Shown here: piece after piece, positions 7,321 to 16,618 of the stretch
How the letters are laid out: each line of letters opens with the position of its first letter
Numbering within the stretch: position 1 is the first letter of the stretch
Source of the DNA: Lachnospiraceae bacterium
Lineage (GTDB): Bacteria > Bacillota > Clostridia > Lachnospirales > Lachnospiraceae
Direction of reading: 5' to 3'
Length of the DNA: 57,583 nucleotides
Assembly: GCA_017962105.1 (NCBI GenBank)
Contig: JAGCVY010000077.1
Location: 1-57,583 of the forward strand
Position numbers and translations under genes: made by a program
Notes under the pieces: model-generated
Seen by the model: only the letters and a program-made list of their open reading frames with translations
What the model was told of the DNA's origin: nothing
Database searches by the model: none

Positions 7321-8654
7321 TGTCTCTGCAATACCTCCTCCGCGATGCCGGTGTCATACCTGCCCCGCACGAAGGTCGTATCCTCCATAAACTTCATGTG
7401 CATCTCCCGGTTGTTGGAGACGCCGGCAAGGACCAGCTCCGAGAGCGCGCACTTCATTTTCCGTATCGCAGCCTCCCGGCTGTCAGCCCCCACGATCAGC
7501 TTGCCGAGCATGGAATCGTAGAACGGCGTCACCGTGCAGCCTGCGTACACCGCCGTGTCAAAGCGCACATCCGCGCCACCCGGCACGTGCAGCATCGTCA
7601 CCGTCCCCGAAGCCGGCAGAAAATTCTTTCCGGATTCCGCGCAGATGCGGCATTCGATGGCGTGTCTCCCGACTCGGACCATATCCTGCGTATACGGCAG
7701 GGCTGCCCCGGCAGCCGTTCGGATCTGCCACTCAACAATATCGATCCCGGTGGCCATCTCCGTGACGGAGTGTTCCACCTGAAGCCGTGTGTTCATCTCA
7801 AGAAACCAGTATTCTTCCCCCTTCACAAGGAACTCCACCGTACCGGCCGTCACGTATCCCACTGCTTTCGCGAGTTCCTCCGCAGCGCTCCAGAGGTTCC
7901 TCCGAAGCCCGTCGGAAATCTCCGGCGCGGGACACTCCTCGATCAGTTTCTGGTTTCTCCTCTGCACCGAGCAGTCCCGGTCGCCGAGCACCAGAACCTT
8001 ACCGTTGCGGTCCGCGAGGATCTGCACTTCCACATGGCGCACCCCCTCGAGGTAGTGCTCCATATAGATTCCGTCATCGCCGAAGGCGCTTTTTGCCTCG
8101 AGGCATACCGCCTCCCATGCTGACGGAATCTCCTCGGGAGCCCGCACAACGCGGATCCCCTTGCCGCCTCCGCCGAGTCTTGCCTTCAGCATCACCGGGT
8201 ACCCGAGCTCCGTGGCCGCAGAAGCCGCTTCTTCCGCATCCTCAAGGATCTCACTGCCCGCGGTCACCGGCAGCCCAGCCTTTTTGGCGATGGCTCTGGC
8301 CGTCTCCTTCTGCCCCATGGACTCAATGACTTCCGCGGAGGGTCCGACCAGGATGATGCCGTTTTTCTCACACCTGCGGGCAAATTCCGCATTTTCCGCG
8401 AGCATTCCGTACCCCGGGTGGATCGCGTCCGCACCCACGGCCAGCGCCAGCGTGAGGATCGCATCCATGTTCAGGTAACTCCCGCTTGCCTGCGGTCCGC
8501 CGATGCAGAAGCTTTCGTCCGCCATGCTCACCGGGAGGGATTCCGCATCCGCCTCGGAGTACACGGCCACCGTCTCGATCCCCATCTCCTTACAGGCCCG
8601 GATCACCCGCACGGCCACCTCGCCGCGGTTAGCAATCAACAGTTTTGCGAACAT
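7317..8654 (-). CDS. accC: Biotin carboxylase subunit of acetyl-CoA carboxylase
   Basis: ATP-dependent carboxylation of biotin on AccB. 445 residues, the usual family length. The start ATG at 8654 gives MFAKLLIANRGEVAVRVIRA, the canonical N terminus, and AAGGAG lies 7 nt upstream. A longer in-frame extension to 8777 has no family support. The ATP-grasp glycine loop ARLGGGGKGIR and the signature EMNTRLQVEHSVTE are present. The 5' end overlaps fabZ by 19 nt and the 3' end overlaps accD by 4 nt. Confidence 0.97.
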   Translation of the reverse strand: MFAKLLIANRGEVAVRVIRACKEMGIETVAVYSEADAESLPVSMADESFCIGGPQASGSYLNMDAILTLALAVGADAIHPGYGMLAENAEFARRCEKNGIILVGPSAEVIESMGQKETARAIAKKAGLPVTAGSEILEDAEEAASAATELGYPVMLKARLGGGGKGIRVVRAPEEIPSAWEAVCLEAKSAFGDDGIYMEHYLEGVRHVEVQILADRNGKVLVLGDRDCSVQRRNQKLIEECPAPEISDGLRRNLWSAAEELAKAVGYVTAGTVEFLVKGEEYWFLEMNTRLQVEHSVTEMATGIDIVEWQIRTAAGAALPYTQDMVRVGRHAIECRICAESGKNFLPASGTVTMLHVPGGADVRFDTAVYAGCTVTPFYDSMLGKLIVGADSREAAIRKMKCALSELVLAGVSNNREMHMKFMEDTTFVRGRYDTGIAEEVLQRQ

Positions 8655-9079
8655 CCGTCTCTCCTTGTTACCGCAAATGACAAATCCCCGCCGGAGCACA
8701 GCCGCTCCCCGACCCGAAGCTCCGCATGCACCGTGTACAGCGGAGGGCAGCTGCGAAGCGGTTTCACCGTGATACACACCGTGTCGCCCGGCTTCACCAT
8801 GCCGCGGAATCTCGCCTTGTCGATCCCCGTATACACGGCAAGCGCATCCTTCTCCTTCAGAGCGTCTGCAAAAAGCACGCAGGAAGCCTGCGCCATCATT
8901 TCACACTGGATCACTCCCGGCACGATCGGATTGTCCGGAAAATGTCCCTGCAGAAAGAACTCGTCCCCCCGCACGGTGTACTTCGCCTCCGCCATGCCGT
9001 CCCCCGTGAGAACCGCCTCGTCAAGCAGGAGCATGGGCTCCCTGTGCGGAAGTATGGTTTTGATCTCGTCCCGATTCAT
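8636..9079 (-). CDS. fabZ: 3-hydroxyacyl-[ACP] dehydratase FabZ
   Basis: Dehydrates 3-hydroxyacyl-ACP in each elongation cycle. 147 residues from ATG 9079 (GGGGGA upstream). The hot-dog fold active-site motif HFPDNPIVPGVIQCEMMAQ is present, with its His and the downstream Glu. Its position between accB and accC is the standard clostridial order. No fabA or fabM is seen in the window, so any unsaturated-fatty-acid route lies elsewhere or is absent. Confidence 0.96.
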   Translation of the reverse strand: MNRDEIKTILPHREPMLLLDEAVLTGDGMAEAKYTVRGDEFFLQGHFPDNPIVPGVIQCEMMAQASCVLFADALKEKDALAVYTGIDKARFRGMVKPGDTVCITVKPLRSCPPLYTVHAELRVGERLCSGGDLSFAVTRRDGCSQNC

Positions 9080-9140
9080 GTTCTTCCCCCGATTTCCTGT
9101 TGCGATCAACAATCCGGCATTATATGCGTCACCGCTATTT

Positions 9141-9587
9141 TCAGCTCAACACGATGATGTCCTGATGGTACTCGACAAGAGCTCCCTCATCCGCCAGGAT
9201 CTCTGCGATCACGCCGTCCCGCGGCGCCGTCACTTCGTTCATCATCTTCATGGCCTCAATGGTACAGACTGCCTCCCCGCGGCTCACATGATCGCCGACC
9301 GACACTGTTCTGCCGTTGCCCGTCGCATGGAAAATGCCGAGAAGCGGCGCCTTGATGATATCGCCCTGTCTCGGAGCACTTCCGGTTTCCGCTTCGGCAG
9401 GCCGTGCCGCGACGCCGGCTTCTTCTGATGGCTCGGTAACCGCCGTACCTTCACTCTTCGCCGAAGCCGCATTCCGGCCGGCACAGGGTTCTTTTCTTAA
9501 GACCAGTTTCCTCTCGCCGTCCTCCACCTGCAGTTCGGTCAGCCCGAGCCGCTCAAAAACATCCGCGTATTCCTGCAATGTATTCAT
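9141..9587 (-). CDS. accB: Biotin carboxyl carrier protein of acetyl-CoA carboxylase
   Basis: 148 residues. The N-terminal helix domain (1-32) is joined by an Ala/Glu/Pro-rich linker (about 35-72) to the biotinyl domain. The biotin-accepting Lys114 is in EAMKMMNE. The start is 3 nt after the fabF stop, so it is tightly coupled. It shuttles carboxybiotin between AccC and AccAD. Confidence 0.97.
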   Translation of the reverse strand: MNTLQEYADVFERLGLTELQVEDGERKLVLRKEPCAGRNAASAKSEGTAVTEPSEEAGVAARPAEAETGSAPRQGDIIKAPLLGIFHATGNGRTVSVGDHVSRGEAVCTIEAMKMMNEVTAPRDGVIAEILADEGALVEYHQDIIVLS

Positions 9588-9590
9588 ACT

Positions 9591-10829
9591 CTACTCCGCT
9601 TTCCGGAACGCGATGCAGGCGTTGTGCCCTCCGAATCCGAGGGATGTGCTGATGGCGCAGTCAAGATCCGCCGTTACGGCCTCGTTGGGCGTGTAGTCCA
9701 GATCACACTCTTCATCGGGTTCCCTGTAGTTGATCGTCGGCGGGACAATACCCTCCGACAGTGCCAATACCGAAGCAATCGCCTCCACAGCTCCGGTTGC
9801 TCCCATCATATGTCCCGTCATGGATTTCGTGGAACTGATGTGAAGCTCCTTCGCTCTCTCCCCAAACACGGTTTTCAGGGCTTTGGTCTCCATCACATCG
9901 TTTAAGTGCGTGCCGGTTCCGTGAGCGTTGACGTAGATTTCCTCATTTTCCGTGATACCCGCTTCCGTCACGGCCTCGCGGATCGCCCGCACGGCACCGT
10001 CGCCCTTCGGGTCGGGAGCCGTCATATGGTACGCATCCGAGGAGTTGCCGTAACCGACAATCTCCGCCAATATCTTCGCACCGCGTTTTTTTGCATGCCG
10101 GTACTCCTCCAGAACAAGGATCCCGGCGCCTTCCCCCATCACAAAGCCGCCTCTTCTTCTGTCAAACGGAACGCTTCCCTCGGAAGGGTTGTCCGTAAGG
10201 TTTAACGCCTGACAATTGATAAATCCCGCCATCGCCAGCTCGTTGATGGAAGCCTCGCTTCCTCCGGCGATGATCGCGTCCGCATACCCGTGTTTGATCG
10301 CCCGGTACGCCTCACCGATGGTGTGCGTCGATGTAGCGCACGCCGTGACCACGGGAAGCGTCGGCCCTTTGGCACCGAAACGGATGCTGATTGCACCTGC
10401 CGCCATGTTGCTGATCATCATCGGCACAAACAGCGGGGAGATCATATCCGGCCCCTTCTCCGTGAGCTTGTTTGCCTCACGGATCGTGGTGTTGATCCCG
10501 CCGATCCCCGAGCCGACATAGACGCCCAGCCGCTCCCGGTCCAGTTCCTCCGTGAGGATCCCGCTCTGCTCCACCGCCTGCTTGGCGGCGCCCATCGCGT
10601 ACTGCATGTACAGATCGGATTTACGGATTTCCTGCACGGTATCGTAACAGCTCTTCGGCTCAAAGGAACGGACCTCCGCATCCAGGGAAACCTTGAGTCT
10701 CGACGCGTCAAACCGCTCGATCTTCCGGATCCCGCACTCCCCGTTTTTTAAGCTGTTCCAAAACTCATCAATGGTGTTTCCGACCGGGGAGATAACCCCC
10801 ATTCCGGTCACTACGACTCTGTTTGTCAT
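9591..10829 (-). CDS. fabF: Beta-ketoacyl-ACP synthase II
   Basis: Condenses malonyl-ACP with the growing acyl-ACP. 412 residues from ATG 10829, which has GGAGG upstream and overlaps the fabG stop (ATGA). The catalytic triad is Cys164 in VTACATSTH, His303 in NAHGTGTH and His340 in TGHMMGATG. The Thr-rich region around the third His is canonical KASII. No fabH is present in this operon, so the priming condensation must be done elsewhere or by another route. Confidence 0.97.
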   Translation of the reverse strand: MTNRVVVTGMGVISPVGNTIDEFWNSLKNGECGIRKIERFDASRLKVSLDAEVRSFEPKSCYDTVQEIRKSDLYMQYAMGAAKQAVEQSGILTEELDRERLGVYVGSGIGGINTTIREANKLTEKGPDMISPLFVPMMISNMAAGAISIRFGAKGPTLPVVTACATSTHTIGEAYRAIKHGYADAIIAGGSEASINELAMAGFINCQALNLTDNPSEGSVPFDRRRGGFVMGEGAGILVLEEYRHAKKRGAKILAEIVGYGNSSDAYHMTAPDPKGDGAVRAIREAVTEAGITENEEIYVNAHGTGTHLNDVMETKALKTVFGERAKELHISSTKSMTGHMMGATGAVEAIASVLALSEGIVPPTINYREPDEECDLDYTPNEAVTADLDCAISTSLGFGGHNACIAFRKAE

Positions 10830-11566
10830 ATATACATTCCTCCGTCCACAGCGATCACCTCGCCGGTGATGTAACCGGCCATATCGCTCGCCAGAAACAG
10901 GGCGAGATCTGCCACATCCTCCGGCTGACCGAGACGCCCCAGAGGAAGCGCCTTGGCGATCTCCTCCGACTTGTCCGCACCGAGGGCCGCCGTCATATCC
11001 GTCGCGATGTATCCCGGCGCAATGGCGTTGCAGCGGATGTTTCTCCTGCCGTACTCCTTCGCAACCGATTTGGTAAACCCGACCACGCCGGCTTTGGACG
11101 CCGCGTAATTGCACTGTCCGCTGTTGCCCATCAGACCGACCACGGAGCTTACGTTCAGGATGACTCCGGAACGTTGTTTCGCCATGGAACGGATGAAGGC
11201 ACGGGTCACCCAGATCGTCCCTTTAAGATTCACATTGATCACATCGTCGATGTCCGCCGCGCTCAGTCCGGGAAGAAGGTTATCCCTTGTAATCCCCGCA
11301 TTGTTGACAAGGATATCAACCCGCGGAAAATCCTGCAAAACCGCTTCCGCAAGTCCGGTTACCTGCTCCTGATCCGACACGTTACAGACATACAGTTCCG
11401 CCCTGACTCCCCTGTCGCGGAGTTCCCGTACAAACTCCTCCGCCTCCGGCGTCCTTCTCGTGGCCGCCAGCGCAACATTGGCTCCGTTCCCGGCATAGGC
11501 CTTCGCGATGGCCCTTCCGATGCCTCTCGTTCCGCCGGTGATCACCGCTGTTTTTCCCTGAAGCAT
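10826..11566 (-). CDS. fabG: 3-oxoacyl-[ACP] reductase
   Basis: NADPH-dependent short-chain dehydrogenase, 246 residues. The cofactor loop is GGTRGIG (11-17), then NNAG, with catalytic Ser140/141, Tyr154 and Lys158 in the YxxxK motif of NYAASKAG. The start ATG lies 15 nt after the fabD stop, and the stop overlaps the fabF start. Confidence 0.97.
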   Translation of the reverse strand: MLQGKTAVITGGTRGIGRAIAKAYAGNGANVALAATRRTPEAEEFVRELRDRGVRAELYVCNVSDQEQVTGLAEAVLQDFPRVDILVNNAGITRDNLLPGLSAADIDDVINVNLKGTIWVTRAFIRSMAKQRSGVILNVSSVVGLMGNSGQCNYAASKAGVVGFTKSVAKEYGRRNIRCNAIAPGYIATDMTAALGADKSEEIAKALPLGRLGQPEDVADLALFLASDMAGYITGEVIAVDGGMYI

Positions 11567-11581
11567 AGTCTCCCTCCGATG

Positions 11582-12490
11582 TTACTTACATATCTCCGCC
11601 AGCGACTCCGCCGTCCCCACGGAATGTACCTGTGCCTCCGGAAGGATTTTCCGGACAAGTCCCGCCAGGGTTCTGCCGGGGCCGCACTCGATGAACTCCG
11701 TGATGCCGTCCGCCGCCATGTTGCGGATGGTTTTCTCCCACCACACGCTTCCCGACACCTGTTCGGCAACGAGAAGTCCGGCGAGCTCCGGATCGTCCGG
11801 ATACGGCCGCGCCGTGCGGTTTGCGTACAGAGGGATCGTCGGCCTTTGAAGCGGCATCTCTGCCAGAAACTTCCTAAGGCCGTCCGACGCACTCTGCATG
11901 TAAGGGGTATGAAAAGCACCTCCGACTGCGAGCTCGATAAACCGGATCCCGTCTTCTTCCAGCCGTTCCTTCATCGATTTGATGCGCTCGCAGGTTCCTG
12001 CCGCGACAATCTGTCCCGGGCAGTTATAATTTACAGCGTAAACACCGGCTTCTTCACACAATTCCTCAACCCTTTCCGGTGTCTGTCGCAGGATCGCGAT
12101 CATCGCTCCCGACGTCCGCTCCGCAGCTTCCTCCATGAGTTCCCCCCGAAGGCAGACCAGACGGAACGCATCGAGCGGTGCAAGCATCCCGGAAACCGCC
12201 AGCGCTGCGATCTCCCCGAGGGAAAACCCCGCTGTCGCCGCCGCGCTCTGTCCGTGTGCACGAAGCGCCGTCGCTGCGGCCATGTCGGCAAGGAACACAC
12301 AGGGCTGCGTATTGTCCGTGCGCCTCAGGTCCTCGGCAGTCCCGTCAAACATCAGGGAAAGCGTTCCCGGTCGGAGTTCTTCCGCGGAGTCAAACAGCTC
12401 CTTCACCGTCTCCTCCGACTCGTAGAGATCCTTCGCCATACCGGGGAACTGGCTTCCCTGTCCTGCCATCAGCCAAGCTGTCCGACCCAT
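11582..12490 (-). CDS. fabD: Malonyl-CoA:ACP transacylase
   Basis: Loads malonyl groups onto ACP. 302 residues from ATG 12490 with GGAGG upstream; the in-frame extension to 12571 lacks family features. GQGSQFPGM is at 10-18. The nucleophile Ser90 is in GFSLGE (GxSxG), and GGAFHTPYM carries the catalytic His. It is separated from the fabK stop by a single base, so coupled translation is likely. Confidence 0.97.
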   Translation of the reverse strand: MGRTAWLMAGQGSQFPGMAKDLYESEETVKELFDSAEELRPGTLSLMFDGTAEDLRRTDNTQPCVFLADMAAATALRAHGQSAAATAGFSLGEIAALAVSGMLAPLDAFRLVCLRGELMEEAAERTSGAMIAILRQTPERVEELCEEAGVYAVNYNCPGQIVAAGTCERIKSMKERLEEDGIRFIELAVGGAFHTPYMQSASDGLRKFLAEMPLQRPTIPLYANRTARPYPDDPELAGLLVAEQVSGSVWWEKTIRNMAADGITEFIECGPGRTLAGLVRKILPEAQVHSVGTAESLAEICK

Positions 12491-12491
12491 G

Positions 12492-13460
12492 TCACACCTC
12501 CGACGCGGAAAATGGATTCCTGCGGAGCAGCCGAACCGCGTCCTCACAGATCCCATGGACGATGGTCTCACAGCTGTCCTCGGTCTTCACAAGGCCCGCA
12601 ATCTGTCCGCACATGCAGGAACCGTTCTTCACGTCACCTTCGACAGCGGCCCTGCGCAGCGCGCCGGCTCCCATTGCCTCCAGCTGTTCCTGTGTTGTGT
12701 TCGGATCCTTCTCGAGACGGTCAAACTCCCTGGTCATGGCGTTTTTCAGCGCGCGGACCGGGTGTCCTAAGGTGCGTCCCGTGACGATGGTGTCATGGTC
12801 CTTCGCCGCGATGACTTTCGCCTTGTAATTCTCATGTACGTTACATTCCGTAGCCGTGAGGAACCGCGTTCCCATCTGAACCGCCACGGCCCCGAGAAGA
12901 AATGCCGCAGCCATTCCGCGGCCGTCCGCGATACCGCCCGCCGCAATGACGGGGATCGTTACGGCATCGACGACCTGCGGCACCAGCGCCATGGTCGTTG
13001 TCTCCCCGACGTGGCCCCCCGACTCGCATCCCTCCGCGACTACGGCAACCGCTCCCATGCGCTCCGCCATCACCGCAAGTGCCACGCTGGCAACCACACA
13101 GATGACCTTCACGCCGGCGGCGGTCAACTGATCCATATACTTCGCAGGGTTACCCGCACCGGTGGTCACGATGCCGACATGCTCCTCGCACACGACCTTC
13201 ACCGCCTCATCGATGTAGGGGCTCATCAGCATGAGATTCACGCCGAAGGGCCGATCCGTGAGCTCCTTTGCGCGGCGGATCTGTACCCGCAGCTGCTCGC
13301 CGTTTGAGTTCATCGCCGCGATCAGTCCAAGCCCTCCGGCGTTGGAGACTGCAGCCGCCAGCTCCGCATCGGCCACCCAGGCCATTCCTCCCTGCAACAC
13401 CGGATAGTCAATGCCTAACTGCCGACACACCGGATTGTTCTTCCACACTGTCTCTGCCAT
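12492..13460 (-). CDS. fabK: Enoyl-ACP reductase II (FMN-dependent FabK)
   Basis: Performs the last reduction of the elongation cycle with FMN and NAD(P)H. 322 residues of TIM-barrel nitronate-monooxygenase/FabK type. Visible are LQGGMAWVADAELAAAVSN at the N terminus, the EGCESGGHVG loop around the active-site His, IPVIAAGGIADGRG, and GAVAVQMGTRFL for phosphate binding. Its place between acpP and fabD is characteristic and separates it from 2-nitropropane dioxygenases of the same fold. Confidence 0.95.
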   Translation of the reverse strand: MAETVWKNNPVCRQLGIDYPVLQGGMAWVADAELAAAVSNAGGLGLIAAMNSNGEQLRVQIRRAKELTDRPFGVNLMLMSPYIDEAVKVVCEEHVGIVTTGAGNPAKYMDQLTAAGVKVICVVASVALAVMAERMGAVAVVAEGCESGGHVGETTTMALVPQVVDAVTIPVIAAGGIADGRGMAAAFLLGAVAVQMGTRFLTATECNVHENYKAKVIAAKDHDTIVTGRTLGHPVRALKNAMTREFDRLEKDPNTTQEQLEAMGAGALRRAAVEGDVKNGSCMCGQIAGLVKTEDSCETIVHGICEDAVRLLRRNPFSASEV

Positions 13461-13505
13461 TTCATCCTCCCGCAGACTGATTCTTCCGTACGACCCGATC
13501 GTTGA

Positions 13506-13733
13506 TCACTGCTGCTGCGAAGCGATCAGCTCCGAGAGCTTTCCGATTGTCGTGATCTCCTGGGTGAGCTCGATCTTGCAGTCAAACTCCTCCTGCATCT
13601 GCATAACGAGTTCCATGATGTCGAGGGAATCCAATCCGATATCAAGGAACTTATCCTCCGCGGTCAGCTCCGAATCGTCCTTACCGAGGTACTCTGCAAT
13701 GATGTGAATGATGCCTGCCGTAATGTCTTTCAT
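13506..13733 (-). CDS. acpP: Acyl carrier protein
   Basis: 75 residues, acidic. The phosphopantetheine attachment serine lies in DIGLDSLDIMEL. The start ATG at 13733 is preceded by AAGGAG. It is the first gene of the fab operon, with a 5' leader of about 50 nt from the MerR-type promoter at 13792-13822. The position usually held by fabH or a fabT/fapR regulator upstream is instead occupied by the divergent merR gene. Confidence 0.96.
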   Translation of the reverse strand: MKDITAGIIHIIAEYLGKDDSELTAEDKFLDIGLDSLDIMELVMQMQEEFDCKIELTQEITTIGKLSELIASQQQ

Positions 13734-13791
13734 GGTATTTCTCCTTTGATTTTCCCGCCGAAACGGGTTGTATTCTCCGTAATTCATTGTT

Positions 13792-13822
13792 ATACTAATC
13801 TTGGGGGTTACCCCCAGGTCAA
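13792..13822 (-). promoter_or_regulatory. MerR-type promoter and operator of the fab operon
   Basis: Minus strand TTGACC (13817-13822) and TAGTAT (13792-13797) are separated by 19 nt instead of 17. The long spacer contains a perfect dyad TGGGGGT-T-ACCCCCA (13802-13816). A 19-20 bp spacer holding a dyad is the hallmark of promoters activated by MerR-family DNA distortion. A merR-type gene starts 40 bp away in the other direction. The same dyad lies upstream of a possible merR -10 (TAAAAT, 13834-13839), so autoregulation is plausible. Confidence 0.75.
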
Positions 13823-13861
13823 TAACGAATTTGTAAAATTCCTGTAACCGAGGAGAACACC

Positions 13862-14719
13862 ATGAACCGCGATACATTTTCCGATACAACACCTTCCCTC
13901 CACGAGGATTATAACCTCTCCGTAGGGCAGTTTGCAAAGCTCTGCGTCACCACACGGGACACCCTCCGTCACTACTACGAACAGGGGATCCTCACGCCGC
14001 GGGTGGACCCGGAAAATGGTTACCACTACTATTCCGCGTCGCAGATCAGCTCCTTTTTCTTCATCACAACCATGCGCAAGGCCGGCTGTTCCCTCCAGGA
14101 GATCAGCGATGTCATCCACAACCTCTCAAAGCCCGGCATCGTCCGTCTCGTCAACAATAAGATCCTCGACATGCAGCGGGAGCTCTACAACATCAACATG
14201 CAGATTGCCGCGCTCCACCTTGGCATGTGGATCCTGGAGACCTACGAGCAGCACAAGCCGGGAACCCCGTTTCTCTCGGACATTCCGGACTTAAGCGTCG
14301 TCGCGACCCCGATCGTTCAAAACCGTTCCTCCTACCACGCCGCCGACATCGCGGATTACATTTCGGAGCACCTCGCCCGTGCGGCCTCCGATGAGCGGAT
14401 CGTCACCTTCCCCTCCGGCGCCACGATTGCCTACGAGGATCTCTGTAAGGGAAACTATGTCTACAACAACGTCATCAGTCTCTCCCTACTCCCTGCAGAC
14501 GGGGAGATTGCAAGGCCTCTGCCCTCCCGCCGGGCTGTTCTCTGTTCCCACGACCACGACGCCGCCGATATCGACCGCACCTACCGCCGCATCGTTTCGT
14601 ACATAAAAAAGAACAGGCTCAAAGCCTGTTCCGATCTGTATTCCATCAGTCTTATCAATCTTTACGACAATTCCACGAACCACCGGTATTACAAATACCT
14701 GTTCCTCTGCGTGGAATAA
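13862..14719 (+). CDS. MerR-family transcriptional regulator with C-terminal effector domain
   Basis: 285 residues. The N-terminal winged-helix DNA-binding domain covers about 19-88 (SVGQFAKLCVTTRDTLRHYYEQGIL, then NGYHYYSASQ). A coiled dimerisation helix covers about 92-125. A C-terminal domain of about 140 residues resembles BmrR/GyrI-like ligand pockets (PDLSVVATPI near its start). SD GAGGAG precedes ATG 13862. It diverges from the fatty-acid operon and the intergenic dyad fits a MerR site, so I infer it activates or tunes fab transcription, perhaps sensing an acyl metabolite. The ligand is unknown. The last 115 bp contain the atp operon terminator on the opposite strand. Confidence 0.85.
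   Translation: MNRDTFSDTTPSLHEDYNLSVGQFAKLCVTTRDTLRHYYEQGILTPRVDPENGYHYYSASQISSFFFITTMRKAGCSLQEISDVIHNLSKPGIVRLVNNKILDMQRELYNINMQIAALHLGMWILETYEQHKPGTPFLSDIPDLSVVATPIVQNRSSYHAADIADYISEHLARAASDERIVTFPSGATIAYEDLCKGNYVYNNVISLSLLPADGEIARPLPSRRAVLCSHDHDAADIDRTYRRIVSYIKKNRLKACSDLYSISLINLYDNSTNHRYYKYLFLCVE
14605..14631 (-). terminator. ATP synthase operon terminator, inside merR coding sequence
   Basis: Perfect 9-bp stem GAACAGGCT (14611-14619) / AGCCTGTTC (14623-14631) with a 3-nt loop, followed on the minus strand by six Ts (14605-14610). It lies about 93 nt beyond the atpC stop codon. On the plus strand the same bases code for KKNRLKACS of the MerR protein. Confidence 0.85.
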
Positions 14720-14723
14720 TCCG

Positions 14724-15149
14724 TCAAATGTTGAGATCCTCCCCGTGGAGTCTCTTCGCGCCGCTTAACCGCGCCATCGCGCGCGCCATCGCCGCACTGG
14801 AGATGTTGTATTCCACCACGCTCTGCTTCTGCTGCAGCTCCTCGCGGGCCATATCCAAAGCCACCTGCGCCCGGTGCATATCGATCTCGTCGGGTCTTTC
14901 GGCGGAAAATGCCAGAAGCGTCACTTCGTTGTCTCCCGTCTTGATAAACCCGTCGGAAACGATCACCGCCTGCGTGTTCCCCTCCGCGTCGCGGAAGCGC
15001 ACCTCGCCCACGGCAACGGTGGTTGACATCGGCGCATGGTTCGCCTGGATCTCCATCTTGCCGTCGAATCCCGGGAAAATGATGGATTCGCACTCGCCGT
15101 CGAAGAAGATCCGGTTGCAGGTGATGATTTTCAGGTGAAATGTGTTCAT
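14724..15149 (-). CDS. atpC: ATP synthase F1 subunit epsilon
   Basis: 141 residues. The N-terminal beta-sandwich domain starts FHLKIITCNRIFF and includes FPGFDGKMEIQANHAPM, the classic epsilon signature. The C-terminal two-helix hairpin runs from about residue 88. It couples rotation to regulation of the central stalk. It is the last gene of the atp operon. Its stop codon is only 4 nt from the convergent merR stop. Confidence 0.95.
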   Translation of the reverse strand: MNTFHLKIITCNRIFFDGECESIIFPGFDGKMEIQANHAPMSTTVAVGEVRFRDAEGNTQAVIVSDGFIKTGDNEVTLLAFSAERPDEIDMHRAQVALDMAREELQQKQSVVEYNISSAAMARAMARLSGAKRLHGEDLNI

Positions 15150-15179
15150 TCTGCACCTCTTACGGAAAACCTGCCTGTG

Positions 15180-16610
<1,431 letters not shown>

Positions 16611-16618
16611 TCACGCCG

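Noticed and set aside
10823-12784. Open reading frame of about 650 codons on the plus strand opposite fabG-fabD-fabK
   Set aside because: It is antisense to three conserved genes, has no SD or family features, and its Arg/Pro/His-rich product is typical of shadow frames in GC-rich DNA.
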